The notes: generated by a model from the letters alone, not told the origin. Numbered from the stretch's first letter, positions 1-13,425 are shown. The stretch is DNA of 64,000 nt from Gigantopelta aegis (GCF_016097555.1 NC_054706.1:30115631-30179630); one strand, 5' to 3'. Made by a program: numbers and translations.

Positions 1-939
1 AACAACAATTTGTTTCCAACAAGAGCAGAGAAAAAACATTTTTACTATTGTAACCAATGTTGCTTTTTAAGTGTATCTTACTATTTTCAGATGTGAATTA
101 GAATACTGAATTTTTTATTTTTTAAGACAGTATTTGGATTGGCTTGTAAAAATCCGATATTAAAATAGTTTTTAAACTTGTCAACAGTAATAAAATAGAT
201 GTATGTGATGATTGCACATGCATGGTAAGTTAAAGTAAAATATTTGGTAAGGGATGCATATAGATGACATGATTTCGAAGAACAGATTGCTTGCCATTAT
301 CAATTATGTCAGGTTTTCTTGTTCAGTGAGGAAAATAATGGCCAACAAATCGGAAGTTATTCACAAAACTTAGGTAACGAGAGGAAAACATGGGTATATG
401 TTTTTATGTAAATTTATTTTGTATTCCCAATTTGTCATCTTAATCCAAATCTTAAAATCTTAAATTCATATAACAAAATTGTGGAAACCCACAGAATTAA
501 TCATTGTGGGTTTTTTTGTGCTAATCTATTTATTGAACAAGTTGGGGGTTTTGCTTTGCACTTTTACATGTAATTACGATCTTCTGAAAATTTTGCCGAC
601 TTTTTCAACCTCAGGAAGGTTTTACCACAGCAGCTGTATATAATGTTGCAGGGTGTGCTAAACTTGTATAATGTATGTGTTAGTGTTAAATTTGTTGTTT
701 TGTCATCATTTCGACATTTCTGTTTGAAAACGTTACTTTTCTAAAATGTATATTTTTGTCAAATCTTTCACCTATTATAGTGCTTGAATAACCAAAGAAA
801 CATACATTGTACATAATTTTGTAAAAAAAAACAGAAGGAAATAATAATAAATTGACATTTTTTAAAATAGCAAAGCATGGACTGAGGTGGTCAAATCATG
901 GGAATGAAACTTACATTGCTAGATGAGACAATGTCATTG

Positions 940-1153
940 TTAAAGGGGCTGTATTGACTTCAGTTTGTCAATAAAATATTTATCGCAGACATTAATTATG
1001 CATTTTGAAATACTATTCCACTCACATACTTGTGCTTTGAATATCCATTTTATCTTGCAGTTAACTGAATGTCTGAAAATATTAAAAACAGGCTCTCAAT
1101 TTATGATTTAACAAAATGCTGATCGACTTCTGAAGTCAATAATGCCCCTTTAA
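940..1153. mobile_element. TTAA-flanked MITE, Kolobok/T2-like
   Basis: A 214-bp segment begins and ends with TTAA. The left end reads TTAAAGGGGC followed by TATTGACTTCAG. The reverse complement of the right end reads TTAAAGGGGC followed by TTATTGACTTCAG, so the inverted termini agree at about 22 of 24 positions. TTAA target duplication with AGG-beginning ends is typical of Kolobok elements such as the Xenopus T2 MITEs (from memory). There is no coding capacity. Confidence 0.7.
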
Positions 1154-3610
1154 TTCCTAAACCTGGCCAGTATTGGCGTAAAGATTCTTGTTTTGTTTGT
1201 CCAATCTCAGATTGTGTTTTCTGGATTTTTAAAGTTATAATATCACACTCTAGCCAGTGGTGCTGTTGCAACTGATTCACTTTAGAGCTGTGCCATACTC
1301 TTGTACCTCACATCCTACATGTGCAATGTTAAATTAGGAAATCTGTCGAATTTCTCTCGAGGGATTTTTCAACATGGCTAAGAACGTATTTGATGTTCAA
1401 ATACTATTAACTAGTGCAGATTGTGATTAGTAAGCCCAGTACTAAATTAAAAGTAGCCAAACTGTTAGTTTAAAAAAAAAAAAAAAAAAAAAAGATTCAG
1501 CTTACAATATTATAGGAATGTGAATCTCTTAACAATATTTAATGTAATTGTTTAATCTTTTTCCTTTTTTTTTTTTTTTGGTATTATCTCATTCTTTGGA
1601 TAGTCACTATTCAGTATCCAGTTGACATTAGAAAAACACTCAATATGTATTTAGTTTTAGAAGTCTAGTTACTAGAAACTTTTGTTAGTCATTTTGTATT
1701 CAGAAAATGGTGTACGTGGTATTTACACTAGGTTCTGTTGACAACATGGTTTCAGCTAAAATGTGTGTATAGTCAGTCCTTCGGTGCCAAACTCTTGAAC
1801 GTTTCTTGTATCTGCTTTGGATAAATGTTTATGGTTCACAAAACTATCTTTAGAATTTGAGGCAGAATTTATTTTTCTGTTTAATCCTCCTTTTTTCTGC
1901 CAATAAGCATGGACTGTGGACAACATTAAAGTGTATTATTTTGTTATTTCAGTTAAACTGAGACCATGAAGTTGTTGGAATAATAATTTGCCATCTATTT
2001 TAGTGGTCATAAAATGTAATTTTAAGCTTAAATGAGCACATGTTTTATATTTAAAATATATATATATAGTAAACGCTGCAAACTGTTCTGTTTAGGCATA
2101 TTTGTTATAATTTTAAATATTTTTTAAAAGCAAGTAAATAGTTGCACAAAAGGAAATTGTAAAGAATGTTCTCAATTTTTTTTATTTAAAAACTTAAAAC
2201 ACCTGTATATATTGCAGACAAAAGAAATATATTAAAATGACAGGGCTGAATATGTTGTACATCCAAAGTAGTTAAACCTACATTAACTGTGTATGAAAGA
2301 TGATGGTCGATTGTTTTGTGTGTCTGCTGTGTGCGTTCTTTTCACGTTTGGTGCTATGACGAAATACTGATTCTTCCTCACAGTGTATAAACAGTGTATA
2401 CAGCAGAACTGGGGAAGTGGATCCTCAACAGATTTTCTGTCTTTGTTTTATTCTGAACTACAAGGAACAAGCTTAATGTTTTATAGAAGTAAAGAAAAAT
2501 GTTCAGTTTGATTATAATATTACTATTAATAGTAATTGTTTCTGGAAAGATCATCAGAGTAGACTGGGTTTTCTGCTTTGTAAAGCCTGCCTCTTGCCTT
2601 TTTATCAAAACAACAACCAGTCTATCACAGAACAGTTAAATTCAAGGATCACCTTATTAACCAGTAACAATTGGGAATAAAGTTTGTTCACTTGTATGCT
2701 ATTAATTGGCATGTTTCTTTTGGGAGTTGATCTGACTAAGGACAAAATCAGTCTGTAATCTTTCAACAATTAACTTTTTTACTAAGCATTTTCATTGCCA
2801 AAATAGTCTTGCCTGTTATTAACGACTTTGATCTGAAAGATTTTTTTTAGTTTTTTTGTTAGTGCTAAAGTTGAATATCAGGGGAAATAATGAATCTCGA
2901 TCCTTTTTAACTTGCTGACATCTCTAGTACATGTATGTAGTCTTGGACTTAGTTTGGTTTTCATTTATGGACGCCTTTTAATTTCAGAAGAGGAGATTCA
3001 AACAGCTGAGTTATGATTATACCAAAAGTCGGCAAAAAAAACTACTGATTAAATGTTAGCAAGTTGAAAAACCTGCATGTTTATTGAGCAGAGTTGAAGT
3101 CTTGTTGACTTTACACTGTAGTGTATTCTCTTTGTAACGGATCACCTTTTGTAGGACAGTAAATGGTGCATAAGTCCCTTTCAAAGTTATCTGCCTTTAT
3201 TAATTAACATTTCTGTCTTTGGTATTATATGGTACACTAACTTAACTGTTTGATTCTGTGCCATCTCTTTCATAGAAGAAGAAAAGAGCTGGTACCAACA
3301 GTTTATTCAAATTCTTCACCTTTTCTGCGTGTTTGTTGCTGTCCTGCAATGTAGAAAATGAATATGAAAGATTCCTTATTGCCTTTGAAGAATAACCTGT
3401 GTGGCAATGGTGTTTTTTCTTTTCTAACATAATATTGTTAGTAATATCTTAAATAACATCTGGTTAAACAATATTGTTGAACATTTATTCTGTTCTTATG
3501 TTGGTTCTAGACATTGTATTAGCTTTATACTTATGTGCCCTTAAAACAAAGAAGATACTTTTAAGGTACATTTGTTGATTGTTACAAAGAGAAAAAACTA
3601 CTAGAGAAAT

Positions 3611-3766
3611 TTTGTTAAGCATTGTTTTTAAGAGATTTCACATTGGAGAAATAAGAAGTCTAATGCATTTCTGTTTTTGGTTATCTAGTAATTCTGTTAA
3701 GCATTGTTTTTAAGAGATTTCACATTGAAGAAATAAGAAGTCTAATGCATTTCTGTTTTTGGTTAT
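3611..3766. repeat. 82-bp tandem duplication (two copies)
   Basis: The sequence beginning TGTTAAGCATTG recurs after 82 bases with only one or two differences between copies. The copies are nearly identical, so the duplication is recent. No coding or structural role is visible. Confidence 0.85.
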
Positions 3767-4918
3767 TTATTTATTTATATGGTTTGTACAATCTACGCAA
3801 TCCTTGTTGATAATCAAAACGTTTTTATTAAATTGATGACAATTTGTCTTAGGTGATTTGGTTTTTATTTATGGAGGGTATTTCTTTTCCCATACCTTCC
3901 TGTGATTTGTTGACTGCTAGAATACTTCAGTTGAAATCAGTTGAAATCAGAACTAAAATGGCACAATCTGCTATTAATGTTTTATATATATATTATAAAT
4001 GTTGACAGTTCTGTATCTTGGATTATATATGTCTAGCAATCCATTTTCTCGTCATGGCTGAACTACATTTGTTTTCAGTGATGTTTTGCATTTTGAGCAC
4101 ATTGTCGAGTTTACTTTGGTATTTTTGATGGGGAGAAAACTATTTGTACAAATAATGAGCAAAATCAAAATAATTGTTCAGTTTATTCGTAACTGATGTT
4201 CTTTGTTTTGCAGATTAAGACAGGATTTTGGTTTTGGGTTTGTTTTTTGGGTTTTTTTATTATATTTGTTTTTTTATTTTTTTATGGGGAAGTTAAATGC
4301 TGTATTTTGTTTTTTGGATGCACAAATGCAAGTCTTAATCCATACTGAACAGTTCATTCATTGTCATGTAGCTAGCTGTCTGTTGCATTCTTCATAAACT
4401 AGTCTTTCTGTGTAAAAAAGAAAAATAGTCATCCATTAAAGAAAGTACAGTATTAAGACATTGTATGCAAGCTGGTTGTTCATTGGCTGAAAAACTATTC
4501 CAGTGTTTGTATCTTGTTAAGCATTTATCACTGCATTTGAAATGTTCGCATACACATACATGTGTACTTGTATAGAAGGGATTTGGGTGTAACTTGTTAC
4601 AGCTACAGAGAAGAAAGATTGCTAATATATTTGGTAGATTTTAGACAAAAAGGTACACTTTAAAATGTTTCATGTAATGAAGATTTGCAAAGCTGTTTGT
4701 TAAATTGAAATACGAAAATATACAGCTGAAGGCAGATGAGATAGTGGGGTTTTTTTTTAATTTCGAATTAATGTACACAAACATTTGATTACTTTAATTG
4801 TGACAAATTTTAAAATAAATTTTTATTGTAAATTATTTTAGAAATGCTCACATAAATTATTGAAAGTCCATATTATTATTTAGGCTGTAATTAATATAAA
4901 TTGACCTGGTAATAATTT

Positions 4919-5035
4919 CTGTCCTGGATCAGGCCCCTGGCTAACCAGAGACAAGACCCGGGACTGACAGGCTGGAAACCTTCGTGGTATATGAGCATGA
5001 CATAATTATCCGCTCTGCACTTAAAAAAAAAGGAA
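4919..5035 (+). mobile_element. Short retroposon with A-tail and 11-bp target duplication
   Basis: A 117-bp unit of higher GC than its surroundings is flanked by perfect direct repeats GGTAATAATTT at 4908-4918 and 5036-5046 and ends in an A-rich tail. This is the signature of LINE-mediated retroposition. The body starts near CTGTCCTGGATCAGG and has no obvious tRNA A and B boxes, so the parent RNA is unknown to me. Confidence 0.7.
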
Positions 5036-5937
5036 GGTAATAATTTTATCATGCATATATTTTAGAACTCGTACTAAAATATTTTAGATTTTTTAAATTT
5101 CAAAAATGCTAAAAATTTAATGAAATAAATTTACTTTTTATTTTTTTTTATTTAGCAACTCCATTAAGACTTGTTTTTACAGCTATACATGGTTTCTTTG
5201 CAGTGTCTAATGCTAAACAGGATATAAATATTACTGTCGGCATCGCTGTGAACAACGAGCACACCTTTTCAACAGTAATATTTCCAGTGCATACGGTATC
5301 AGTGATGTGTATAAATATTTCAATGCGTACAATATGTGTTATATGTCTGGCTTGAATGTTACCAGTTAGTTGTGTATGAACTGTGCCAGTATATATATTA
5401 TATATGTATGTACTGTCTGTATCTCTTTAATATATTACACTGAACTGTTATGTCAGGATGAGTTACTCCCAGTCTCTGGTGCGGAGAACTAGCACCAGGT
5501 TTTTGTTCTTCCATTGTAGCATGGTCTTTACTGAAGCATGTTGGGATTGCATGAATGGCATCTGAGCAGATTTTTTTGATAACTGAATGTACATTAACAT
5601 GTGGTTGGTTAATGGTTTTGTTTATTGTTACCATGGATTGTGGGAATCATTTACTGTATTTGTAACCTCAGTGGAATTGTTGGTGCCTGGCTAAACAATT
5701 TTGTGACACTAATAAGAAAGGGGGTGAAGAAAACGAATTGTACCCAATTGTAATAAGTACCTCAAACTGAGCCAGTTGTAAGTTATGGGGCAACATCTTT
5801 TATTGTTTATTCTGTGCTATTTCAGGGAATTAATCAGGAGTTATGTTTATTTTATGTTTTATTATTATATGAAAATATATGTACATGAAATGTTTTGTTT
5901 ATGTAATTTTATTGCTTCCAGAAACTAGTTTAACCAT

Positions 5938-6020
5938 TTTTTTTTTTTTCTTCTTCTTCTTTTTTTTTTCTTCTATTTTTGGGGTTTTTTTGGGGGGGGG
6001 GGGGGGGGGGGGGGGGGTGG
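5938..6020. repeat. Pyrimidine tract followed by a 26-base G run
   Basis: A T/C-rich stretch runs directly into a run of 26 G at 5992-6017. The length of the G run is likely unreliable in assembly. Such runs recur in the window, often inside small elements, but no element boundary is visible here. Confidence 0.8.
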
Positions 6021-6455
6021 AAAGGGAACTGGGTTTTTTCATTAATATGCATTTTTATATAAAGGTATCATTGTCAAATATTTCATTCTTTTCATAATTA
6101 ATAAACAGTTCTTTCAGGGTTTTAAATATAAAATACCTTTAAATTGTTTAAGAAGTTATTATACACCCAAAATAACACAGAATAAATAATGAATCTTATA
6201 GCTACGCAGTGTTTTCTAGTCAAAAAAATAATTATTATTGGGGAGTTGTTTTGGCAGGTCTCGAGTCGTTTAACTCTATTGCCACCAATGGATAATATTA
6301 TAGGTTATAAATATTACAATACCGTACATTAATGTTCATTGAAAATTAACTTAAGAATTATGATAAATAGTTTTAATTAAAACTAATATATATTACAAAC
6401 CGTTTTAATAATGCTACCTTAACATTGACAAGTAATATGTTTGTAACATATATAT

Positions 6456-6712
6456 CAACATATTTTCATGCTTATATCCAATTAAGGTTCAAGCATGCTG
6501 TCCTGGGCACACACCACAGCTATTTGGGCTGTCTGTACAGGACAGTGGGTTAGTTGTTAGTTGGTTAGTGATTAGTGAGAGAGAAGAGGGTGTAATGGCC
6601 TTACACCTACCCATTGAGCCTTTAAGAACTTGTTCCGGGTTGGAGCCAGTACAGGGCTGCGAACCCTGTACCTATCAGCCTGTAGTCCGATGGCTTAACC
6701 GAGGTCGGTTTG
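6456..6712 (+). mobile_element. SINE, 'CTTATATCCAATTAAGG' family
   Basis: Three copies of this family occur in the window (here, 26296-26543 and 57768-57943). Shared landmarks are CTTATATCCAATTAAGG near the start, GGACAGTGGGTTAGTTG in the middle, and CCTACCCATTGAGCC and ACCTATCAGCCTGTAG near the end. The last landmark resembles the head of the tRNA-headed SINE at 14956-15344 in reverse, suggesting shared modules. No protein is encoded. Confidence 0.7.
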
Positions 6713-7535
6713 TAACAAACAACCATTTTAGTCATTAGTGATTGTTAAGCAGGTGGAGATTACAAAATTCAATTAAAATTAAAGATCAAAAAGCCTTACT
6801 AGTATTATTTAAAGTTTATAATAAAAAAAATGATTTTACTAGGGGTTTTTTAAATCGATCAATATGTATGGAAATAATGTTTGTTTTGGTTTAAAATGTA
6901 ACATCTCCTTTGGTGGCAAGATGGTTAAAGTTGACTACTAAAATATACTATTCTGACTGATTGACTTATTTTTGCCATGGGGTTTGGTTGTTATGTATTT
7001 TCTATTGTCAAAAAGTGCAATAAGTGTCCAAGATTGTCCAATATGGCATCAAGACTTCCATTTCGGCCACGTAGAATGTGTGGCCCGATTCTTGTTGATG
7101 CTCCTGGTGGATTGTGGCACAAGACGAATAGTCCTGCGCTTTCTCCCTGCTTCCTGACTCATTTTGTGAAAAAAATAACTTTCAAAACAAACTAAACTAG
7201 TGAATATTTATTTTATCATGTACATACATGTACGGCAGGAATTTTTTAAATATTTTTTATTTTATTTCAAAGCTGCCATTTTAATGGACATGTAAGAATA
7301 TACAATTTCAAAAAGTATGTCAGTGAAAATAATAAAAATGCCATAATATTTTACTTATAACTGACCTAGCCTGTTCTTATTTACTGCACATCATTTGCAT
7401 AATGCAGTGTGATTTTCAAATCAATTAAATGAACACAATTTGGATTGAGTATATTAAAAAAATAATTATTATTATATGCTGCCTTATAGCATTTCAATTA
7501 AATAATGCAATACAAATCTGTAGAGGTATAACATA

Positions 7536-7720
7536 CAGGGGTGGGAATTCTCCTTGGATCCGCTGTTTTCCTCTCATGGAACATTACTGTTTCCTCGCAT
7601 TTTAATCGTCCTTTCCTCCAAAATGTGTCAGATAGGACAGATTTTAACCTAGGATTTCAAGAATTTCCGAGACCCCTCTAGATTTCCTCTTTTTTTACAG
7701 TTCACCAATTCCCACCCATG
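7536..7720. mobile_element. Small inverted-repeat element (hAT-like MITE)
   Basis: A 185-bp segment has ends CAGGGGTGGGAATT and, in reverse complement, CATGGGTGGGAATT. CAGGG-type ends fit hAT-derived MITEs. I could not find a matching 8-bp target duplication, so the family is tentative. Confidence 0.5.
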
Positions 7721-10445
7721 AACGATCATGGCAATTTTTTTCACAAAGGGTCAGGAGACCAGGTAAAAGAATCTCAAGGGAAATAATTAAGACTTTTTAG
7801 ACTGAAGGAGAAAGCGTCGGTCTATTTGGTTTGCCTCGTGCATGAAGAGTGCTACTGTTAGAACTTGCAATCTTAATTTTTTTGCACGATGTTGTTTTTA
7901 ACATCCTGCTGGTTATTATTATTATATTATAACCATTTCTTGTATGAATAAAATAGTATAGTGGATGTCTGCATTATTTATAGTATTTCTCCATATTGTT
8001 GTATAGGGATGTGTTGTATGCATAGTAGCATTTAGCCATGTTGATGTCCTTTTGCAAAACTATGATTATTTGATGTTTAACGTGCAGTTCAAGGAGTACC
8101 GTGAAACCCCCAACCCCCTTTATACATAACCCCGTAATTTTTCCAGCACAGTGTTTTGCAAGTGTGTTTGTGTATTAATTGTGCTTCATTATCTGCTCTT
8201 TGATTGGTTGATTTTTGTTTCAGAGATCATTAATGTCATGAATAATACCTGTAGTTTGTATTTGTTCTCTTATGAATCCTACCTATAGCTTTCTTTAGTA
8301 TATACTACCTTGCACATTTAAACCAACTTCTATATAGCTGTGGCACTTTTTTTCATGCAATAAACAGTTAATCCTCATCTTGATTGCTCACTAGTCTGTG
8401 TACTAGAGGTGTTGTGGTGTGTGCATGCAAGCTGTTGCCCTCTGGTGTCTGGGCTTCACATTGAGGTTGGCAGTCGGTAATTGCTTCAGGCTCAGTTTGA
8501 TCCATGTTTTAAACATAGAAACATTACTTAATTTGTAGGTCACTAATGAGGCTTTTAACATGCACAAAAAAATCATTGTTAATAATGTAAACAAAATATG
8601 TCAATATTAGTATTAATGACTTTTTCAAAATTGTTGTAAAAATTAAATCCTTAAATGTCTTTGTCACCTACCTAAGATACTAAGTCAAATTAACTAGTGT
8701 TTTTATTTATTAAAGTTTGTTACATTCAATATTTCTGCAAAAATGTGGGTTTGGAAAGAAAAAGAAAGAAAGAAATATTTTATTTAACAACTAAATGGAG
8801 GTTTGGATGTTTTCTTTCGTTTTAATGTACTTTGGATATTCCACAAAAGAAATATAGAAATTATCATAATATAAACATTAATCACAACTGTGTGGGGAAA
8901 AAAGAAATTGAAAAAAGCCATTTATTTGGGAAATTACATCGTAGATGTCTTGGAAGTTCTTTTTCGTAAGGTCGGTTATGATTTCAATTAACACATTTAA
9001 TGTAAATGTTAATGAATTTGTGAATAAATAAAATATTATCTCTTACACTACTTTATGGTTAAAACTGGAGCCTGGTGCAAGCATGATGGAAAGGATAATT
9101 CATGACTATGCATGCCTTCTGGGCCACATTTGGCCAAAGGTCATTAACATGACAACACTAACTTGCATCGAGTTTCTAATCTTGTAACACTTCTGCATTT
9201 CAGCAAACATAATCGTACCATGCATGAGACGGCTTAATAATGGAGACTGCAAATTTTTTTATGTTGTTTTATATGTAATGAGCTCTTTTTTTTTTTATCT
9301 AAACCAGGGTCCATATGCATGATGACTGGATTGGGCCCTTATTCACATTTAACTTTTACCTGGTGGATAAAATTAAAATTGAAATGTTCGTATACGAGTT
9401 TTTCAAGTTTTAAATTTATCTGGTCATCATGCACTGACAAAATGGTCTGGTTTAGACAATGCTAAAATAAGGTTTTGATCAGGATAAAGGTTTGTGATGG
9501 ACAGTTCTAGACCAGTTTAGGATTTGCCACAATTTGTGGAGGTTTTTTTGCTTAAATAGTGTACTGAAAATAAGACATTTATTTTGGATATTACATCGTA
9601 ATTCAGTGAATTAATATACTTCATTATTTTTTTTTATTAAATTAAAATCTCACCACTGAAAAAACAAAGGCTCGTTTGGGCAATATGAAGAAAAGAATTT
9701 ATGATTAATCACAATTGCAAAGTATTTCTGTTTAAAAGGTGTACTCCAGCATAAATTTATTTTTAAAATAATGTAGAATTAATAATTTGGGCAATTTGGA
9801 GGGAACAAAAATCATGTATACAAAATCTTGATTTATTAGTTTAAACAAAATATAATATACAAAGTGATTATATTTATACTTTTAAGAAACATATACTATG
9901 TTTGCAGTCTCCTTGAGTGTTGATTTTTAATAGACCACTTGACATGAATGTGAGCTTGCATGGTATTGATAATGTGCATGAACAGGTGTTTTTCTTTTTT
10001 TAATTTAGGCAGTTCACAATCATTGGAATACTATAGAAGGTAACTGTGTTATTAGGAACTTTTAACAAACGTCTATTTACAATTCTATTAGGGTGAATAT
10101 AGGCCTGAAAAGTTCTCCTTAGTATTAGGTTATTTGTAAATGTTCAGACATACTGTCCTGAAATTTTTTAAAACTGATATAATTTGATGACTACTTAATG
10201 ATTATTACAAAGTAATATTTCAAATACTCAAGATTTATAATTTCAATAAATGTCAGAGGAATTAAGGTATTCATCTACTCATGCTTATCTTATGACAGTT
10301 TTTGGTGGTTTAATTTTTTTTTAACAATTTCTTGAACTGAAAATCAGTGATTAAAAATATTTATTTGGTAAACTATTTGAGCTGTAAATTAGGTTTAATT
10401 CATCTTCGTGAATATTGCAATTACTGATTAATTTTCACATTTAAT
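7721..10445. other. AT-rich DNA without recognisable genes
   Basis: Nothing coding is supported. A worn SINE tail on the minus strand (A/G-rich then TTTTATTTAAC) is visible around 8757-8800. A small inverted pair TGCATGATGAC near 9314 and 9425 may mark another worn element. The rest shows no structure I can interpret. Confidence 0.4.
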
Positions 10446-10824
10446 TTAAAGGCACAGACCGTAGTTTCAGCCCCTGAAAAAGGACATTAAGTTTAGTTGA
10501 TCAACAAACATGCAACATACATTTGGATAAGGTTATAACAGAGAGAAGCTAAAGTATGTGATGTTTAAACAGGGAAACGCCGTCTAAAAATAACTAGAGT
10601 TTGTCTAGATAACAAGTACTTCTCAGATGAATGTGCGTTTTTAAAAATATAAAACATGTATTTTGGGATATTGCAAAAATATGGATGATCAGAATCACTT
10701 CACGTGTACAAAAATTAATATTCTAAATAATAAAATGTAAGTACTTGTAATTTAAATTATCAAAAACGGCTTTAATAGTGAAAAATATGTCGTAGTGTTT
10801 AAAAACTAGGGCCTGTTGCTTTAA
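10446..10824. mobile_element. TTAA-flanked MITE, Kolobok/T2-like (379 bp)
   Basis: Ends are TTAAAGGCACAGACC and, reversed, TTAAAGCAACAGGCCCTAGTT. The inside shares long stretches with the 378-bp element at 55851-56228, including TTTGGATAA and TTTTGGGATATT. The two are therefore members of one family with conserved length. No protein is encoded; the element is non-autonomous. Confidence 0.8.
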
Positions 10825-10973
10825 ATATATTTCGATTTATCTGTGCACAAAAGCATTTAATTGCTTGCATGGTAATATCAGAAGTTTATTGTACATTTAC
10901 AAAAATAGTATTTTAACTGATCATGTGGTTATAATGTACCCATTCTAAACACAGCATTTTGTAGTATAGTTTC

Positions 10974-11137
10974 GGGGGGGGGGGGGGGGGGGGGGGGGGG
11001 TTATCAGTGGGTTTTAGTCCATTGATTGTTAACTGCCTCCAAATTTGTTTGCAAATAACCTGAAAGTGCTTTTGATGTTAGAATGTTTAAAAAAAAAAAA
11101 AAAAAAAAAAAAACACTAAATGAAAAAAAAAAAAAAA
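10974..11137. repeat. 27-base G run followed by long A runs
   Basis: G27 occupies 10974-11000, and two A runs interrupted by a few bases lie at about 11089-11137. These are homopolymer tracts with uncertain true length. No gene is associated. Confidence 0.8.
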
Positions 11138-12164
11138 TCCACTAAACCAAGCAATCCAGTTTCAAGACCTAAATATGTAAATTACAAAAGGCTGGAATAA
11201 TGTGCATGCAAACTTTAGGGTGGATCGTGGCAACGGACGGTCATACCACGTCCGTGTACAAAGAAATTGGAATCCCCAAGACGATGGATCTACTTTCATT
11301 CTTGTGTAGAGGATCTCAAAAGTCGGTATACTTTTGGAAACTTCAGTTTTACACATCTACAAAAAATAATACGATAAAAAACAGCCAAATGTGCTCGCCC
11401 GCACGCTTACATACACACATACTAAAAAAATCGATAAACCAAAAAAATGCCCTGATGGCTACCAACCAAAAGAAGTTAACACTGGTCTTGTTAAACGTTT
11501 ACTGGAAATAATGGGAAAATATTCCGAACACGTACTCTAAAATTGGTGTTCTGATTGTGAAAAAAACAAATTTCATAGACATTCTTACACCCACAATTAT
11601 ATGTGTATGGCATACACATTTACATCAACGAGGATACATATATAATGATCCAAATTTATGAAGCCTGTTCTTAAATGCAGCGATCTAAAGCATTGTAAAT
11701 ATAAATAGTTATACATGTGTAAGAAAAAAAACAGGCTTCGTAAATTTGGCCAACCATGTCTAACAAAATAAAATAACTGGGTGAGTGTAAAGAGGTGTAT
11801 TAGTATTGGCAACATGCACATTTATCATAACTGCACACCGATCACTACGAAGGTAAGCGTGATGGGAGACTTCGCAGAGAAGAACATGAATGGTAATTTA
11901 TCATCCATTAAAGGTTTTTGTAGAAGATATCGCTGGCACTATAATTTGCGCTTCTTATAACTTTGGTCTTTTAACCACAAGACAATGTTTTGTTACGTCA
12001 CTGGGTTTTTTCAGCGCTAAACCTACCATTAGTGACGTCACGCCACTGCCGTTCTGCTAGTTAACGATTCTACTGCTGACATTCAACTCACATTACTGAC
12101 ATTGTTTACAACTGTCGCAAATGAAAAGAATGATAATGGATGATAAAAAGAATAACACACACAC

Positions 12165-12306
12165 CCCACCCCTCGTGTCTTGTGATATAATTTATCGGCA
12201 TTCGTTGATAAAAGTATAAAATCCTCGGCAAGCCTCGGATTTCAAACTTTTAATAACTTTTATCAACTCGTGCTGATAAATTATGATATCACAAGACACC
12301 CGGGGA
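12165..12306. mobile_element. Fold-back (palindromic) element
   Basis: The left arm, containing GTGTCTTGTGATAT and TTGATAAAAGT, is mirrored by the right arm with TTTATCAAC and ATATCACAAGACAC. The arms are about 60 bases long and meet near CCTCGGCAAGCCTCGG. The whole could form a long hairpin. This is typical of fold-back MITEs; no target duplication was identified. Confidence 0.75.
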
Positions 12307-13258
12307 GTATCCTTTATATATTTACAGATGGTATGAATTCTGTAAATGAGGTTGGTCGTCGAGCAGTAGTTCGCGTTGGAGACGTCAGATTAAAAATGTC
12401 CCTTGGCATAGCATCTAATTAGCAAGATGTCCATTAATCCACATCTCTTGGGGTGTTTACCAAGCAGTTGAGCCAACAGAATACATGTATACCTCTAGAT
12501 AATTCTCCTGGTGATTAAAATTGTCGTCAAAAGAATACGCCATGTGCATCAGTCATCAACTTTTCCATCTGGCTTTATTCAGTATTAATCAAAATGCCCT
12601 GGAAGACGAGTTACTTAAATGCGTCTAATAAGCTGCACATCTGTTATTGCCCATGGTAATGGTTACGCATGGGTCGAGTTGGTGATTCGGCCATAAATGT
12701 AAACTTTCAGAAATGTGATTGAAAGTTGGCAATTGTGAGCTGAAGACCTCAAAGGTGTAGACAACTAATTTTAAGACCAACCACACACACACACACAGAT
12801 TATATATATATATGGACTATCAAATGGTCACAAAACTAAATTCTACTTTTTCTATGCATGTACCTGAAATGATCTCTGAACATTTTAAACTAGCTAAACA
12901 CTATCACTGAGAACACATGTACAATGCCCGTTTGCATCAAAAGGGAATCTAATAATAATTTTATTGAATAATGCTAAAACTCTTATAAAACATTTAACTT
13001 TTAAATCCATACCAACAATATTTTTTAATAAAGTTTTAAACCCATACCAACTCGTACACATTTTTTTACTAAAAATATCTTGTAAAAAAAAAAAAAAAAA
13101 AAGTTAATAATAATTATAATAATATCTCCATTTTGATACAGGGATAAAACTAACTATTGGAACAGCCAAGGTACAGCAATCGCACGTGCATTTTTGCCGT
13201 TGTTTTTCGGTGTATGGTTAATTCAAGTGAAACTGCCAACCTTGGCTGGTCCAACATT

Positions 13259-13425
13259 CTGCCTTCATCCGGGATCTTTGTTTTGAAAATTATACTTGAT
13301 CCCGTATGGATTGATAGTAATTTGTCAATAAACTTGCTCATTTACTTTTGAAATTTTTAATTTAAAAAACCTTTTGTTTTTATAGTGGTTTTAGCATTAT
13401 TCAGTATAAATGTAGTTACATGCCA
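13259..13425 (+). repeat. 165-bp direct repeat, copy 1 (copy 2 at 15603-15766)
   Basis: The stretch from CATCCGGGATCTTT to GTAGTTACATGCCA is repeated in the same orientation about 2.34 kb downstream with roughly 90% identity. Copy 2 begins directly after a SINE tail. This could be a block duplication, or terminal repeats of an unrecognised element with SINEs inserted between. Confidence 0.75.

Larger units (their letters stand above)
1..6455. other. AT-rich, element-poor block without a recognisable gene
   Basis: No open reading frame here shows a recognisable domain or plausible codon use. The plus strand is T-rich, with many ATTTA-like words and several AATAAA signals, for example near 2680. 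That is compatible with a long 3' UTR of a plus-strand gene lying before the window, or with plain intergenic DNA. Only two small mobile elements (940-1153 and 4919-5035) and one local duplication stand out, against a density of several per 2 kb farther on. The UTR idea is inference only. Confidence 0.4.

Noticed and set aside
5398-5634. 78-residue minus-strand frame
   Set aside because: No domain, no supporting context; expected by chance in 6 kb of DNA.
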